This document shows positions 1-9,763 of a DNA stretch of 64,000 nt, piece after piece. Position numbers and translations under genes: made by a program. This DNA is from Hyphomicrobium sp. (GTDB lineage: Bacteria > Pseudomonadota > Alphaproteobacteria > Rhizobiales > Hyphomicrobiaceae). Position 1 is the first letter of the stretch. Each line of letters opens with the position of its first letter. The stretch is taken from NCBI GenBank assembly GCA_016793445.1, contig JAEUME010000013.1, positions 1-64,000 of the forward strand. Direction: 5' to 3'. The notes under the pieces are model-generated. The model saw only the letters and a program-made list of their open reading frames with translations, was not told the DNA's origin and ran no database searches.

Positions 1-1
1 C

Positions 2-3000
2 TGCGCGCCGCAAACCGTAACGTCTCATCCGGGCCTAGTCTGCATGCCGCAAAACACGACAACATTCCATCCCGGCCTCACAACGCCTCATCCGGATCCC
101 GCTCGCGCGCAAACCATAACTTGTCATCCCGGCCGAGCTCCTTTGCGAGCGCCGGGACCCAGCACTGCGGTACCCCATGAAGACCTGCACGCGGCGCTCC
201 ACAAGATCAAAACGGCGTTGCAGGAGGCGCCGCTTTATCTGGCCGCTTCCCACACCTATCGGGGCGATGATCGCGCGCGTCTTGGCGCCTTGCGCGAGAT
301 AGCGACGCGCTGCGGCACGCCGCTGGTTGCGACCAACGAGGTTCTCTATCACGCTCCCCACCGCCGCCCGCTGCAGGACGTGCTCACCTGCGTGCGCACG
401 CATACGACCATCACGCAAGCTGGATTGGAGCTGGAGGCCAATGCCGAGCGTCACTTGAAACGGCCTGCCGAGATGGCGCGGTTGTTCAAGGGCTATGAGG
501 ATGCGCTCGCGCGTACCCTGGAGATCGTTGCGGCCTGCCGGTTCTCGCTCGGCGAACTCGTCTACGAATATCCCGAAGAGCCCGTGCCCCCGGGCAAAAG
601 CCCCCAGCAGCATCTGGAGGATCTCACCTGGGAGGGTGCGGCGGCGCGTTTTCCCGGCGGCGTGCCGGAGAAGGTTCAGGTTCTCATCGACAAGGAACTG
701 AAGCTCATCGCCGAGCTGGACTACGCGCCCTACTTTCTCACGGTGCATGACATTGTCAGCTACGCGCGTTCGTGCCGCATCCTCTGCCAGGGTCGCGGCT
801 CGGCTGCGAATTCTGTCGTGTGCTACTGCCTGGGTGTCACGGCGGTCAACCCGACCGAGGTCGATCTGCTCTTTGAGCGCTTCATCTCCCAATCCCGGCG
901 CGAGCCGCCCGATATCGACGTCGATTTCGAGCATGAGCGGCGCGAGGAGGTGATCCAGTACATCTATGCGCGCTACGGCCGGGATAGGGCGGGCCTCGCT
1001 GCGACCGTCATTTCCTACCGCGCGCGCTCGGCGGTGCGCGATGTCGGCAAGGCGCTTGGGTTGTCGGAGGACACGATCTGTGCACTGGCAGGCATGGTGT
1101 GGGGCACCCGCTCAGGGGGAACGCTGCCTGAAAAGCATGTGCGTGAGGCGGGGCTCGATCCGGCCGATCCGTTGCTTGCCACCGTGCTCGACCTGGCGGA
1201 GGAACTGATAGGCTTTCCCCGCCATCTGTCCCAGCATGTCGGCGGGTTCGTGCTGACGCGCGGGCCCTTGATCGAGGTCGTGCCGGTCGGGAACGCCGCG
1301 ATGGCGGAGCGCACCTTCATCGAGTGGGACAAGGACGACATTGCCGCGCTGGGGCTCTTGAAGGTCGATGTGCTTGCGCTCGGGATGCTGACCTGCATCC
1401 GCAAGGCGTTCGATCTGCTGGCCATGCATCACGCGACGCCGATGAGCCTGGCGCGCATACCGCGCGAGGATCCGCAAGTTTATGAAATGCTGTGCCGGGC
1501 GGATTCCATCGGCGTGTTCCAGGTGGAATCGCGCGCGCAGATGAACATGCTGCCGCGTCTCAAGCCGCGTTGCTTTTATGATCTCGTCATCGAGGTCGCC
1601 ATCGTGCGGCCGGGGCCGATCCAGGGCGACATGGTACATCCGTATCTGCGCCGCCGGTCGGGTGTGGAAGAGGAGGTCTATCCCGCTCCTGCGTCCGGGA
1701 AAGGCTCTCCGGATGAGTTGCGCCAGATCCTGGGCAAGACCAAGGGCGTGCCGCTGTTTCAGGAGCAGGCAATGCGCATCGCCATGGAGGCGGCGAAATT
1801 CTCCGATGCGGAGGTCAATGAGCTGCGTAAAGCCATGGCAACGTTCCGCCGCCGCGGCACCATCGGGCTCCTTGAGGAAAAGATGATCTCGCGCATGGTG
1901 GCGCGCGGCTACGACAAGGCGTTCGCCGAGCGTTGCTTCGCGCAGATCAAGGGGTTCGGTGAATACGGCTTTCCCGAAAGCCACGCGGCGAGTTTCGCGC
2001 ATCTCGTCTACGCGTCGTCCTGGCTGAAGTGCCATTATCCCGCAGCCTTCGCCTGCGCATTGCTCAATTCGCAGCCCATGGGGTTCTATGCACCCGCCCA
2101 GATCGTGCGCGATGCGCAAGAGCATGGCGTTATCGCGCGCGCAGTGGACGTGAACTTCTCCGGCTGGGACAGCACTCTTGAAGCCGAGCCTGTTGAAGTC
2201 GAGGTTGGCGCCCCTGTTTCATCGCGCCCACAGGAGGGTGCACAGATAAGGCCGGCACTACGCCTCGGGTTGCGCCAGGTCGATGGCATCATGGAAGCCG
2301 ATGCGCTGCGCATCGTGGAACGCCGCGGAGTGGGTTATGCCTCCATTCAGGACCTGTGGGTGCGTGCGGGCGTGAAGCGCGTGACGCTGGAGAAGCTGGC
2401 TGCGGCGGATGCCTTCCGCTCCATGGGGCTCGACCGCCGCCAGGCTCTTTGGGACGTGCGCGCCCTGGTGCCCGCGCCGCCGCTGCCGCTCTTTCAGTGG
2501 AACAACGCGGCCGATACGGGGCCAGAGCCTGAGGTGGCGTTGCCGCAAATGGCTTTGGGGGAGCACGTCGTCAACGACTATCAGACGCTGCGGCTCTCGC
2601 TGAAGGCGCATCCCATGAGCTTCCTGCGCGCAGATTTTTCCTCCTTGCCGGGCGGGGCCGGACTGAGACATGCCACATCCTCAAAACGCGTGCTGACATG
2701 CAACGAGGTGCGCGCAGCCAAGGATGGCGCGCGGATTTCGCTTGCCGGTGTCGTGCTCGTGCGCCAGCGGCCGGGATCGGCAAAGGGCGTCGTGTTCATG
2801 ACCATCGAGGATGAGACGGGCGTCGCCAACGCGGTCGTGTGGCCCAAGATCCTGGAAGCCTACCGCAAGGTGATCATGACCGCGCGGGTGATCGAAATCC
2901 ACGGCCGGGTCCAACGCCACGAGGACATCGTTCATATCGTCGCGCAGCGCTTGATCGACCGCAGCGGCTGGCTGCTGAAGCTTTCGCAATGGGCGGACGA

Positions 3001-3175
3001 TATGAAGGCGCCGCTTGCCAACGCAGACGAAGTGCTGCGTCCGGGGTCCGGTGGGACGTGTGGCACGGCGCCAGAGGAGCGCGATCCCAGGTTCCATCCG
3101 CGTTTTGCGCGCGAGCCAAAGCCGCATCATCCGCGCAACGTGCGCATCATCCCAAAATCACGGGATTTTCATTAG
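2..3175 (+). CDS. dnaE2: Error-prone DNA polymerase DnaE2, 5' end outside the window or disrupted
   Basis: C-family translesion DNA polymerase acting in SOS mutagenesis, usually with ImuA and ImuB, whose genes commonly lie just upstream. The polymerase core begins around base 185 and is complete from there: the acidic motif PDIDVDF (about 908-928) carries the catalytic aspartates, a helix-hairpin-helix region follows near 2270-2450, and a C-terminal OB-fold lies at about 2730-2960. About the first 180 residues (most of the PHP domain) are not visible. The frame is open to the left edge, so the gene may continue outside; the first in-window ATG is at 44, inside repeat sequence, and is an unlikely natural start. 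Residues encoded by about 2-170 are repeat-derived and do not look like DnaE2. Either an in-frame repeat insertion in a PHP-domain loop or a 5' truncation would explain this. Confidence 0.9.
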   Translation, partial: CAPQTVTSHPGLVCMPQNTTTFHPGLTTPHPDPARAQTITCHPGRAPLRAPGPSTAVPHEDLHAALHKIKTALQEAPLYLAASHTYRGDDRARLGALREIATRCGTPLVATNEVLYHAPHRRPLQDVLTCVRTHTTITQAGLELEANAERHLKRPAEMARLFKGYEDALARTLEIVAACRFSLGELVYEYPEEPVPPGKSPQQHLEDLTWEGAAARFPGGVPEKVQVLIDKELKLIAELDYAPYFLTVHDIVSYARSCRILCQGRGSAANSVVCYCLGVTAVNPTEVDLLFERFISQSRREPPDIDVDFEHERREEVIQYIYARYGRDRAGLAATVISYRARSAVRDVGKALGLSEDTICALAGMVWGTRSGGTLPEKHVREAGLDPADPLLATVLDLAEELIGFPRHLSQHVGGFVLTRGPLIEVVPVGNAAMAERTFIEWDKDDIAALGLLKVDVLALGMLTCIRKAFDLLAMHHATPMSLARIPREDPQVYEMLCRADSIGVFQVESRAQMNMLPRLKPRCFYDLVIEVAIVRPGPIQGDMVHPYLRRRSGVEEEVYPAPASGKGSPDELRQILGKTKGVPLFQEQAMRIAMEAAKFSDAEVNELRKAMATFRRRGTIGLLEEKMISRMVARGYDKAFAERCFAQIKGFGEYGFPESHAASFAHLVYASSWLKCHYPAAFACALLNSQPMGFYAPAQIVRDAQEHGVIARAVDVNFSGWDSTLEAEPVEVEVGAPVSSRPQEGAQIRPALRLGLRQVDGIMEADALRIVERRGVGYASIQDLWVRAGVKRVTLEKLAAADAFRSMGLDRRQALWDVRALVPAPPLPLFQWNNAADTGPEPEVALPQMALGEHVVNDYQTLRLSLKAHPMSFLRADFSSLPGGAGLRHATSSKRVLTCNEVRAAKDGARISLAGVVLVRQRPGSAKGVVFMTIEDETGVANAVVWPKILEAYRKVIMTARVIEIHGRVQRHEDIVHIVAQRLIDRSGWLLKLSQWADDMKAPLANADEVLRPGSGGTCGTAPEERDPRFHPRFAREPKPHHPRNVRIIPKSRDFH
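7..168. repeat. Degenerate tandem/palindromic repeat block inside the dnaE2 reading frame
   Basis: Four imperfect copies of a unit of roughly 30-40 bases that starts near GCGCAAACC and ends near TCATCCCGGCC can be seen, starting near 7, 46, 80 and 107. The last copy continues into an inverted repeat, CCCGGC at about 128-133 and GCCGGG at 151-156, followed by ACCCAGCAC. Elements reading GTCATCCCGG...CCGGGACCC are, from general knowledge, common dispersed intergenic palindromes in Hyphomicrobiales. Here the element lies within an open frame continuous with dnaE2, which is unusual. Confidence 0.6.
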
Positions 3176-3281
3176 CGGCGTCGACGTGAACGCAGGCCGC
3201 GCCGGCCCACAGCGCATGCCGCCAGGATGGACAGTACAAAAGTCAGCGCCAAGCAGGTATCGTCCCTTGTCAATCAAGCAC

Positions 3282-5042
3282 ATGAAAGCTCAAATGACCG
3301 CATTACGCTGCTTCGTCCTTGCCCTGTCGCTGCTTCTTGCACCGAGTTGCCCGGCACAGGAGGTGTCGCTTTCGCCGGAGGCCGAAAGCGGCCGCAGCGC
3401 AAAGGGTCTAGCACTCGCGCAAAAATTCATGGTGGCGGCTGCCCATCCGCTTGCCGCGGAGGCCGGCCGGGAGATCTTGCGCAAGGGCGGCTCGGCAGTC
3501 GATGGGGCAATCGCGGTGCAGATGGTTCTGGGGCTCGTCGAACCGCAGTCATCGGGGCTCGGAGGCGGCGCCTTCATCGTCCACTGGGATGAAACCGCAA
3601 AGGCGGTAACGGCCATCGACGGCCGCGAGAGCGCGCCAGCTTCGGCAACGCCGGCGCGCTTTCTCGATGCGTCCGGCGCGCCTATTCCTTTCGACACGGC
3701 GGTGAGGTCTGGTCTCAGCGTCGGCGTGCCCGGCGTGCTGCGCGCGCTGGAGCTGGCGCACAAGAAATTCGGCAAACTGCCGTGGCCAGTGCTCTTTGAG
3801 CCTGCGCGCAAGCTGGCGCGCGAAGGCTTTCCTGTCGGCGCACGGCTGAACGCACTTCTGAAGATCGAAGAGCCCGATCGCTTTTCCAAGGCCGCGCGCG
3901 ACTATTTTTTCGATGAAACCGGCGCGCCGCGGGCTCCAGGGGCACTGCTGCGCAATCCCGCTTACGAGGCCACGCTGGCGAAGATCGCTCAGGAAGGTTC
4001 AAAGGCACTTTACGAAGGTGAGATTGCGCAAGGCATCGTGGATGCTGTCGCTCAGGCGCCGTTTGCGCAAGGCGGCATGACGATCGAAGACGTGCGCGGC
4101 TACCAGGCCAAGGAGCGGGACGCAACGTGCTTCGCCTATCGGAGGCGCAAGATATGCGGCATGCCTCCGCCGTCGTCGGGGACGCTGACCGTTGCGCAAA
4201 CGCTCAAGCTGGTCGAGCCGCTGGGCGGCATTGAAGGCCCGAATGCAAGGATGTCGCCCCAGGCGGTGCACCTCATCGCGGAAGCCCAAAAGCTCGCCTT
4301 TGCGGATCGCAACCGCTTTATCGCGGACCCGGACTTCGTCACCGTTCCGCACGGTCTGCTTGATGCCGGGTATCTGGAGGAGCGGCGCAATCTTATCAGC
4401 CGCGCACGCGCCATGGACAAGCCGCAAGCGGGCATGCCGCCGGGTGTTTCCAAGCGCACCTACGGGATCGACAGCACGCACGAGCAGCCCGGCACAAGTC
4501 ACATTTCGATTGTCGATGCCCAAGGCAACGCTGTCGCCATGACGACGACGATAGAAAGCGCGTTCGGCTCGCGGCTCATGACACATGGCTTTCTGCTCAA
4601 CAACGAACTGACGGATTTTTCCTTCAACCCTGCAGGCGATGACGGAGTACCAGCGGCGAATCGCGTGGAAGGAGGAAAGCGTCCGCGCAGTTCGATGGCG
4701 CCGCTCATCGTGTTCGATCCCGACGGCAGGCTGTACGCCGTGACCGGTTCGCCAGGCGGCAGCCGCATCATCCTGTTTATGGTCAAAACGCTTGTCGCCC
4801 TCATTGATTGGGATATGGACGCGCGTGAGTCCGCAGCGCTTGAGAATTTCGGAAGCGAAGGCGGCCCGCTGCAACTCGAAACAGGCGCATCGGATTTCTG
4901 GATTGCGCTGGTGCTGAAGACTTACGGCCATCAGGTCGTGCATGTCGCGATGACGTCGGGCGTGCATACTATCGTGCGCCGCGATGGGCACCTGGAAGGC
5001 GGCGCGGATCCTCGCCGGGAGGGTGCCGCGCTCGGCGATTGA
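3282..5042 (+). CDS. ggt: Gamma-glutamyltransferase (glutathione hydrolase) precursor
   Basis: Periplasmic Ntn-hydrolase that cleaves the gamma-glutamyl bond of glutathione and related compounds. The 586-residue product starts with a signal peptide (hydrophobic stretch at about residues 8-25). Family motifs are present: the SSGLGGG-type segment near residue 87 and, at residue 405, the threonine of PGTSHIS, which should be the autoprocessing site and catalytic nucleophile of the small subunit. The glycine-rich GSPGGS segment follows near residue 490. The frame is open upstream to 3015, but that region overlaps the dnaE2 tail and lacks a signal peptide, so the ATG at 3282 was preferred; an ATG at 3294 is the alternative. 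The next gene, thiO, starts 41 bases downstream on the same strand. Confidence 0.93.
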   Translation: MKAQMTALRCFVLALSLLLAPSCPAQEVSLSPEAESGRSAKGLALAQKFMVAAAHPLAAEAGREILRKGGSAVDGAIAVQMVLGLVEPQSSGLGGGAFIVHWDETAKAVTAIDGRESAPASATPARFLDASGAPIPFDTAVRSGLSVGVPGVLRALELAHKKFGKLPWPVLFEPARKLAREGFPVGARLNALLKIEEPDRFSKAARDYFFDETGAPRAPGALLRNPAYEATLAKIAQEGSKALYEGEIAQGIVDAVAQAPFAQGGMTIEDVRGYQAKERDATCFAYRRRKICGMPPPSSGTLTVAQTLKLVEPLGGIEGPNARMSPQAVHLIAEAQKLAFADRNRFIADPDFVTVPHGLLDAGYLEERRNLISRARAMDKPQAGMPPGVSKRTYGIDSTHEQPGTSHISIVDAQGNAVAMTTTIESAFGSRLMTHGFLLNNELTDFSFNPAGDDGVPAANRVEGGKRPRSSMAPLIVFDPDGRLYAVTGSPGGSRIILFMVKTLVALIDWDMDARESAALENFGSEGGPLQLETGASDFWIALVLKTYGHQVVHVAMTSGVHTIVRRDGHLEGGADPRREGAALGD

Positions 5043-5082
5043 TGATAGGGAACATCCGCCGGGTCTTCTGGGAACTGAAAAC

Positions 5083-6081
5083 GTGACAGAGAGAAAAATC
5101 ACCGTGGTGGGCGCTGGCGTGCTCGGTCTATGGCAGGCGCTGACGCTCGCCAGACAAGGATACGCCGTCACGCTCGTGGAGCGCAGCGAGAAAGCATTTG
5201 CCGGCGCTGCCAGCCGTTGGGCGGCGGCGATGCTCGCGCCCGATTGCGAGGCGGAATCGGCTCCTGAGATCGTGCGTGATCTGGGCCAGCAGTCCTATGC
5301 GTTGTGGCGCGCGGTCTATCCCGGCGTGGTGAGGAACGGCACGCTGGTGACGGCCGGTGCGCGCGATCTTTCCGAACTCGGCCGCTTTGCGCGCGCCACG
5401 CGCAACCACCATCATCTCGACGAAGATGCGATCGCCGCCTTGGAGCCGGATCTTGCAGGCCGCTTTTCATCCGCGCTGTTTTACCCGCACGAGGCGCACT
5501 TAGATTGCATCGCGGGCATGAGTGGCGTGCTGGCGGCCGCGCGTGAGGCAGGCGTGACGGTGGCGTTGGGCGCCGAATGGCAGGACGGCGCGCGCAAGAG
5601 CGATATTGTGGTCGACTGTCGTGGGCTTGCGGCGCGCGGCGCGGTCAAGGGTTTGCGCGGTGTGCGCGGCGAGCGTCTGCTGGTTGGCTCACTGGAGGTG
5701 ACACTATCTCGTCCTGTGCGCCTGCTGCATCCGCGTCAGCCGATTTACGTCGTCCCCCAGGGCGACGGCCGCTTCGTTATCGGGGCGACGGTGATCGAGC
5801 GCGAAGACGAGGATGCAATGACCGTGCGCTCGGCGCTGGAGTTGCTCGGCTCGGCTTATGCGCTGCATCCTGCGTTCGGAGAAGCCGCGATCCTCGATAT
5901 GGGTGCAGGCGTGCGGCCCGCCTTTGCCGACAACGTGCCGCGCGTGCTGATCGAAGACGGCGGCAATATGATACGCGTCAATGGCGCCTACCGTCATGGC
6001 TTCCTGCTCGCCCCGATCCTGGCGCAAGCCGTCGCGAAGTTCATTGCTGACGGCCGGCGGGATCACCCGTTGATTGCGTGA
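5083..6081 (+). CDS. thiO: Glycine oxidase-type FAD-dependent oxidoreductase ThiO
   Basis: Predicted to oxidise glycine to the imine used by ThiG for thiazole formation. The 332-residue protein opens with a dinucleotide-binding motif, VVGAGVLGLW, followed by the DAO-family fold and a C-terminal segment (RVNGAYRHGFLLAP) typical of ThiO-like D-amino-acid oxidase relatives. The GTG at 5083 is chosen because the FAD motif begins directly after it and GGGA-like sequence lies about 10 bases upstream; the in-frame ATG at 4984 lies inside ggt. The gene order is thiO, then a convergent gene, then thiS-thiG-thiE, so the thiazole genes are split. General D-amino-acid oxidase activity cannot be excluded, but the context supports ThiO. 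Confidence 0.85.
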   Translation: MTERKITVVGAGVLGLWQALTLARQGYAVTLVERSEKAFAGAASRWAAAMLAPDCEAESAPEIVRDLGQQSYALWRAVYPGVVRNGTLVTAGARDLSELGRFARATRNHHHLDEDAIAALEPDLAGRFSSALFYPHEAHLDCIAGMSGVLAAAREAGVTVALGAEWQDGARKSDIVVDCRGLAARGAVKGLRGVRGERLLVGSLEVTLSRPVRLLHPRQPIYVVPQGDGRFVIGATVIEREDEDAMTVRSALELLGSAYALHPAFGEAAILDMGAGVRPAFADNVPRVLIEDGGNMIRVNGAYRHGFLLAPILAQAVAKFIADGRRDHPLIA

Positions 6082-6098
6082 GGCAGGGTCCTTGCACG

Positions 6099-9000
6099 TC
6101 AAGCGGCCGGAGTTGAGCTGGCCGGTTCGGCTTGTGGCGTGCTCTTGGCCGCCAGCCGCTCCTTGGCGAGGGCCAGAGCCGCGACATAATCCGGCTTGCC
6201 CGATCCTAGCAGCGGAATGCTCGGCACCACCAGAATGTCGGCAGGCACCATCAGCTCGGTCGCGCCTTTGCGCCGGGCGAACTGCAAGAACGCATCACGC
6301 GTGCATTTTGCATCGGGAGTGAGGAGTACCAGACGCTCACCTTTGCGCGCGTCAGGCAGCGCAACGACGACCGTAATGTGCTGGGGCCACAGCTCCGCCG
6401 CCAGCGCCTCGACGGCCGACAGCGAAACCATCTCGCCGGCGATCTTCGCGAAGCGTTTTGCGCGCCCGCGAATGGTGATGAAGCCTTGGGCGTCGATCGT
6501 CACGATGTCGCCCGTGTCGTGCCAGCCATCCGCGGGCGGCTCCAGGACGCCGGGATTTTCCGCCCGGTAGTAGCCAAGCATGACGTTGGGGCCGCGCACA
6601 TAAAGCCGGCCGCCTTCGGTAATGCCGGGAACCGGCTCCAGACGCGCTTCCATCAGCGGTGACAAACGGCCGACCGTCCCCGCCTTGTTCGACAATGGTG
6701 TATTGATCGCGAGCACAGGTGCGGTTTCCGTGACGCCATACCCCTCCAGGATGCGCACGCCGAAGCGATCCATGTAGAGCTGGCGGGTGCGATCCTTGAC
6801 GGCTTCCGCGCCGGCGAGAACGAGGCGCACGCGTGCGAAGTCATAGGGGTGCGCGACGCGCGCATAGCCCGACAGGAACGTGTCGGTGCCAAACAGGATC
6901 GTCGCGTTCGAGCTGTAAACCAGTTCGGGAATGATCCGGTAATGCAGGGGCGTGGGGTAGAGATAGACGGGAATGCCGCCGACGAGCGGCATGAGCAAAC
7001 CCGCCGTCAGCCCGAAGGAATGGAAGACGGGCAGCGCGTTGAAGACCTTGTCGGAGCCGTTGCAGGCAACGCGCGTCAGGCTCTGTGCGCAGTTGGCGAG
7101 CAGGTTCTTGTGGGACAGGACGACGCCCTTGGGCGTGCCCTCCGAACCTGACGTGAACAAGATCGCGGCGGGCGCGTCGGGTTTGACGGCGACGAGAGGG
7201 GTGCCGCCTTGCATCAGGCCCTTGATCTTGTCGGCGAAGGTGATGGTGGCTCGCACGTCCTCCAGGTAGACGATCTTTGCGGTTTCCGATAGCGCGGTGA
7301 TAAGGCTTTCCATATGGCCCTTCTCGACGAAGGCGCGGGAGGTCAGCACCACGGAAATATTGGCAGCCTTGCATGCCGAGACGACGTTCTTGGGGCCTGC
7401 CGTGAAGTTCAGCATTGCGGCGACGCGGCCAATCGTCTGCAGGGCGAAGAACGTGACCGCGACGCCCGCCGAGTTCGGCAACAAAACGCCGACGGCTGCT
7501 CCCTGCGGGGCAAGCGGAGCGATCTTTGCGCCGAGCACCTGGGCGCTTGTAATGAGCTTCTTGTAGGTTAGTCGCGTTCGAAGCGGGTCCTCGATCGCGC
7601 GCTGGCCTGTATCGCGTGTACGGCGGGCGAGATCGAGCGCCTCGAATAGCGTCATGTCGAGGGGCGCGGTGACCACGGCGCTGTCGGTCATGATGTCCTG
7701 CAGCGCAAGCCCGGCCGCCTGACGCCGGGTCTTGCCGCGCAGCGTGTCGTCGATTTTGAGTTCTACCTTGGGCAGGATCGTTACGGTCGTCTTGGGGAAC
7801 CACGCCTTCTTCGTCTGCTTGCTGGAGAGATAGCCGAAAGCCGAGCGCTCCAGTCCGTCGATGCGCACGGGAATGACGGGGGCGCCGGCCTTGTCGGCGA
7901 TCATCGCAGTACCGTCGTAGACCTTCATCAGGCCGCCGGTGACGGTGAGCCGTCCTTCCGGGAAGATCACGAGTGAGCGGCCATCCTTTACCGTGTTGAT
8001 CAGCGAACGCATGCCCAGAGGCCGGCTTGGATCGATGGGAAACGCATCAACGAGCTTGAGGAAGGGCTTCACCCACCACGTATTGGCCATGCCCGTATCG
8101 ACGGCATAAGCCGAGTGCGAGGGAAGCAGGGCGTGCATCAGGGGCGCGTCGAGCAGGCTGACGTGATTGGGTGCGATGATGGCCTTCTCACCGGGCTTGG
8201 GAAGGTTCTCCAGGCCCTTCACCTCCAGGCCGAAGAACACTTTGAAGAGGAAGGCGGCAACGTCCTTTATGCCGTCGTTACCCCACGCGCGCAGGATGAG
8301 GATGAGCGCAATAAGGTTGCCCACCGCCAGCATCAGCAGAATGCCTGCCGGCCCAAAGCCGGCCGCCTGCAACCCTGCTGCGGCTATGGTCGCAACCGTC
8401 ATGAAGCCGGCGGCGAGCACGTTGCAGGCGGCAATGACACGCGCGCGCCTGTCAATCGGGGCCCAGGACTGGACGGCAGCGAACGCAGGGACGATGAACA
8501 GACCGCCGGCAATGGCAAGGCCCGCAAGATCGATGACGAGGCGCACACCACTCCACGAGCGGAACACTTCTGACACGCCGCGCACGGAGGCCGCTTTGCC
8601 GTAGGCGCTCACATGCCAGGCAAGATCGAGCGCGAACACGGCCATGAGGAGGGCCGCCAGTGGCACCAGCGCCAAGTTTGGGCGCATGCGGCTCGCCCGC
8701 GCAGCCAGAGCCGAGCCCACCGCAATCGACACCGTGAAGACGAGAAGCGCCACGATATAGACGTTCTCGCTGCCGCCGATCCAATCCTTGATGAGTGGCG
8801 GCAGCAGCGCGACCATCACTGCGCCCATCAGCCAGAACCACGATGTAATGAGACCGCCGGTCCAAAGGCGTCTGTCGGCCTTGAGTTCGCGCAGCAGCGA
8901 CCACGTCGACGCCGCAAGATTGCGATTGATGGTCAATCCCGGTACGGAAGAGGGGGCAGGCGGCATGAGGCGCGCTGCAATCCAGCTCAAGACGGCCAAG

Positions 9001-9533
9001 GCGATCACCAGGACGCAGAGGATGCGGGCGGCTTCGGAATGGGCTGCCGCCCATCCGCCGATCACGGTGCCAAGCAGGATCGCCGCGAACGTCGCGCTTT
9101 CGACCAGCGCGTTGCCTGCGGGCAGTTCCTTCACGTCGAGGTGCTGCGGCAGCACGCCATACTTGATAGGTCCGAATAGTGCAGCAATGACGCCATAGCC
9201 GGTCAGCGCCACGAACAGCAGCGACACCGATTGCATGAGGAAGCCGAGTGCCGCGATGCCCGCAATGGCGATCTCGTAGAACTTCAACCGCTCGGCGACG
9301 CGCGCCTTGTCGAAGCGGTCGGCCATCTCGCCCGCCAAGCCCGACAGGATGAAGAAGGGTGCAATGAGCGCCGTTCCGGCCAGCGCGACCAGCGTTGCGC
9401 CGTGCGCACTGCCGATTTTATAGAGGATCAGAATAACTAGCGCATTGCGCACAAGGTTGTCATTGAGCGCGGAAAGAAACTGGCACCAGAACAACGGCGC
9501 AAAGCGTCTAGCCTTCATCAGGGAGGCAAACAT
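6099..9533 (-). CDS. aas: Fused lysophospholipid transporter / 2-acyl-GPE acyltransferase / acyl-ACP synthetase
   Basis: Inner-membrane protein predicted to import lysophospholipids and re-acylate them (membrane phospholipid repair). Three domains are fused in 1144 residues: an MFS transporter of the LplT type (about 1-425, many hydrophobic helices), a PlsC-type acyltransferase (about 430-630) with the NHxxxxD motif at H457, and an AMP-forming acyl-ACP/CoA synthetase (about 640-1130) with the P-loop-like FTSGSEGTPKG near residue 795 and GYGVTE near 930. The frame can be extended to a TTG at 9551, but the ATG at 9533 has GGAG just upstream, so it is preferred. It converges on thiO with a 17-base gap and is divergent from thiS. 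In enterobacteria lplT and aas are separate; the fusion is known in several proteobacteria. Confidence 0.92.
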   Translation of the reverse strand: MFASLMKARRFAPLFWCQFLSALNDNLVRNALVILILYKIGSAHGATLVALAGTALIAPFFILSGLAGEMADRFDKARVAERLKFYEIAIAGIAALGFLMQSVSLLFVALTGYGVIAALFGPIKYGVLPQHLDVKELPAGNALVESATFAAILLGTVIGGWAAAHSEAARILCVLVIALAVLSWIAARLMPPAPSSVPGLTINRNLAASTWSLLRELKADRRLWTGGLITSWFWLMGAVMVALLPPLIKDWIGGSENVYIVALLVFTVSIAVGSALAARASRMRPNLALVPLAALLMAVFALDLAWHVSAYGKAASVRGVSEVFRSWSGVRLVIDLAGLAIAGGLFIVPAFAAVQSWAPIDRRARVIAACNVLAAGFMTVATIAAAGLQAAGFGPAGILLMLAVGNLIALILILRAWGNDGIKDVAAFLFKVFFGLEVKGLENLPKPGEKAIIAPNHVSLLDAPLMHALLPSHSAYAVDTGMANTWWVKPFLKLVDAFPIDPSRPLGMRSLINTVKDGRSLVIFPEGRLTVTGGLMKVYDGTAMIADKAGAPVIPVRIDGLERSAFGYLSSKQTKKAWFPKTTVTILPKVELKIDDTLRGKTRRQAAGLALQDIMTDSAVVTAPLDMTLFEALDLARRTRDTGQRAIEDPLRTRLTYKKLITSAQVLGAKIAPLAPQGAAVGVLLPNSAGVAVTFFALQTIGRVAAMLNFTAGPKNVVSACKAANISVVLTSRAFVEKGHMESLITALSETAKIVYLEDVRATITFADKIKGLMQGGTPLVAVKPDAPAAILFTSGSEGTPKGVVLSHKNLLANCAQSLTRVACNGSDKVFNALPVFHSFGLTAGLLMPLVGGIPVYLYPTPLHYRIIPELVYSSNATILFGTDTFLSGYARVAHPYDFARVRLVLAGAEAVKDRTRQLYMDRFGVRILEGYGVTETAPVLAINTPLSNKAGTVGRLSPLMEARLEPVPGITEGGRLYVRGPNVMLGYYRAENPGVLEPPADGWHDTGDIVTIDAQGFITIRGRAKRFAKIAGEMVSLSAVEALAAELWPQHITVVVALPDARKGERLVLLTPDAKCTRDAFLQFARRKGATELMVPADILVVPSIPLLGSGKPDYVAALALAKERLAAKSTPQAEPASSTPAA

Positions 9534-9560
9534 TTGAGGTGCGGGCTCCAAGCGCGAGAC

Positions 9561-9574
9561 GCCGCACGTGCGGC
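9561..9574. promoter_or_regulatory. Perfect 14-base palindrome upstream of aas
   Basis: GCCGCACGTGCGGC is self-complementary over all 14 bases and lies 27 bases upstream of the aas start codon, in the divergent aas/thiS intergenic region. Position and symmetry suit a dimeric repressor operator; this is inference and no known motif was matched. Confidence 0.35.
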
Positions 9575-9732
9575 GGGATGATCCGAAAGGAGTGGATGAA
9601 GTGCGGCGTTTTATGGACTAGATCGTTGAATTAGCAGTGTTTGCAGTAAAAAGAACCTCAACGGATTGCAAATGAAGTCTTAAACTCCCATATCGGCGGC
9701 TCGCTGTGCGGAGGATTAAGGCGAGGCGGAGA

Positions 9733-9763
9733 CCTCACACGGCTGGCATGAGGCGGTGTGAGG
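9733..9763 (+). promoter_or_regulatory. Inverted repeat (hairpin) in the thiS leader
   Basis: CCTCACAC at 9733-9740 pairs perfectly with GTGTGAGG at 9756-9763 around a 15-base loop, ending 14 bases before the thiS start. It could fold in the mRNA leader or be an operator. It does not resemble the conserved core of a TPP riboswitch. Confidence 0.35.
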
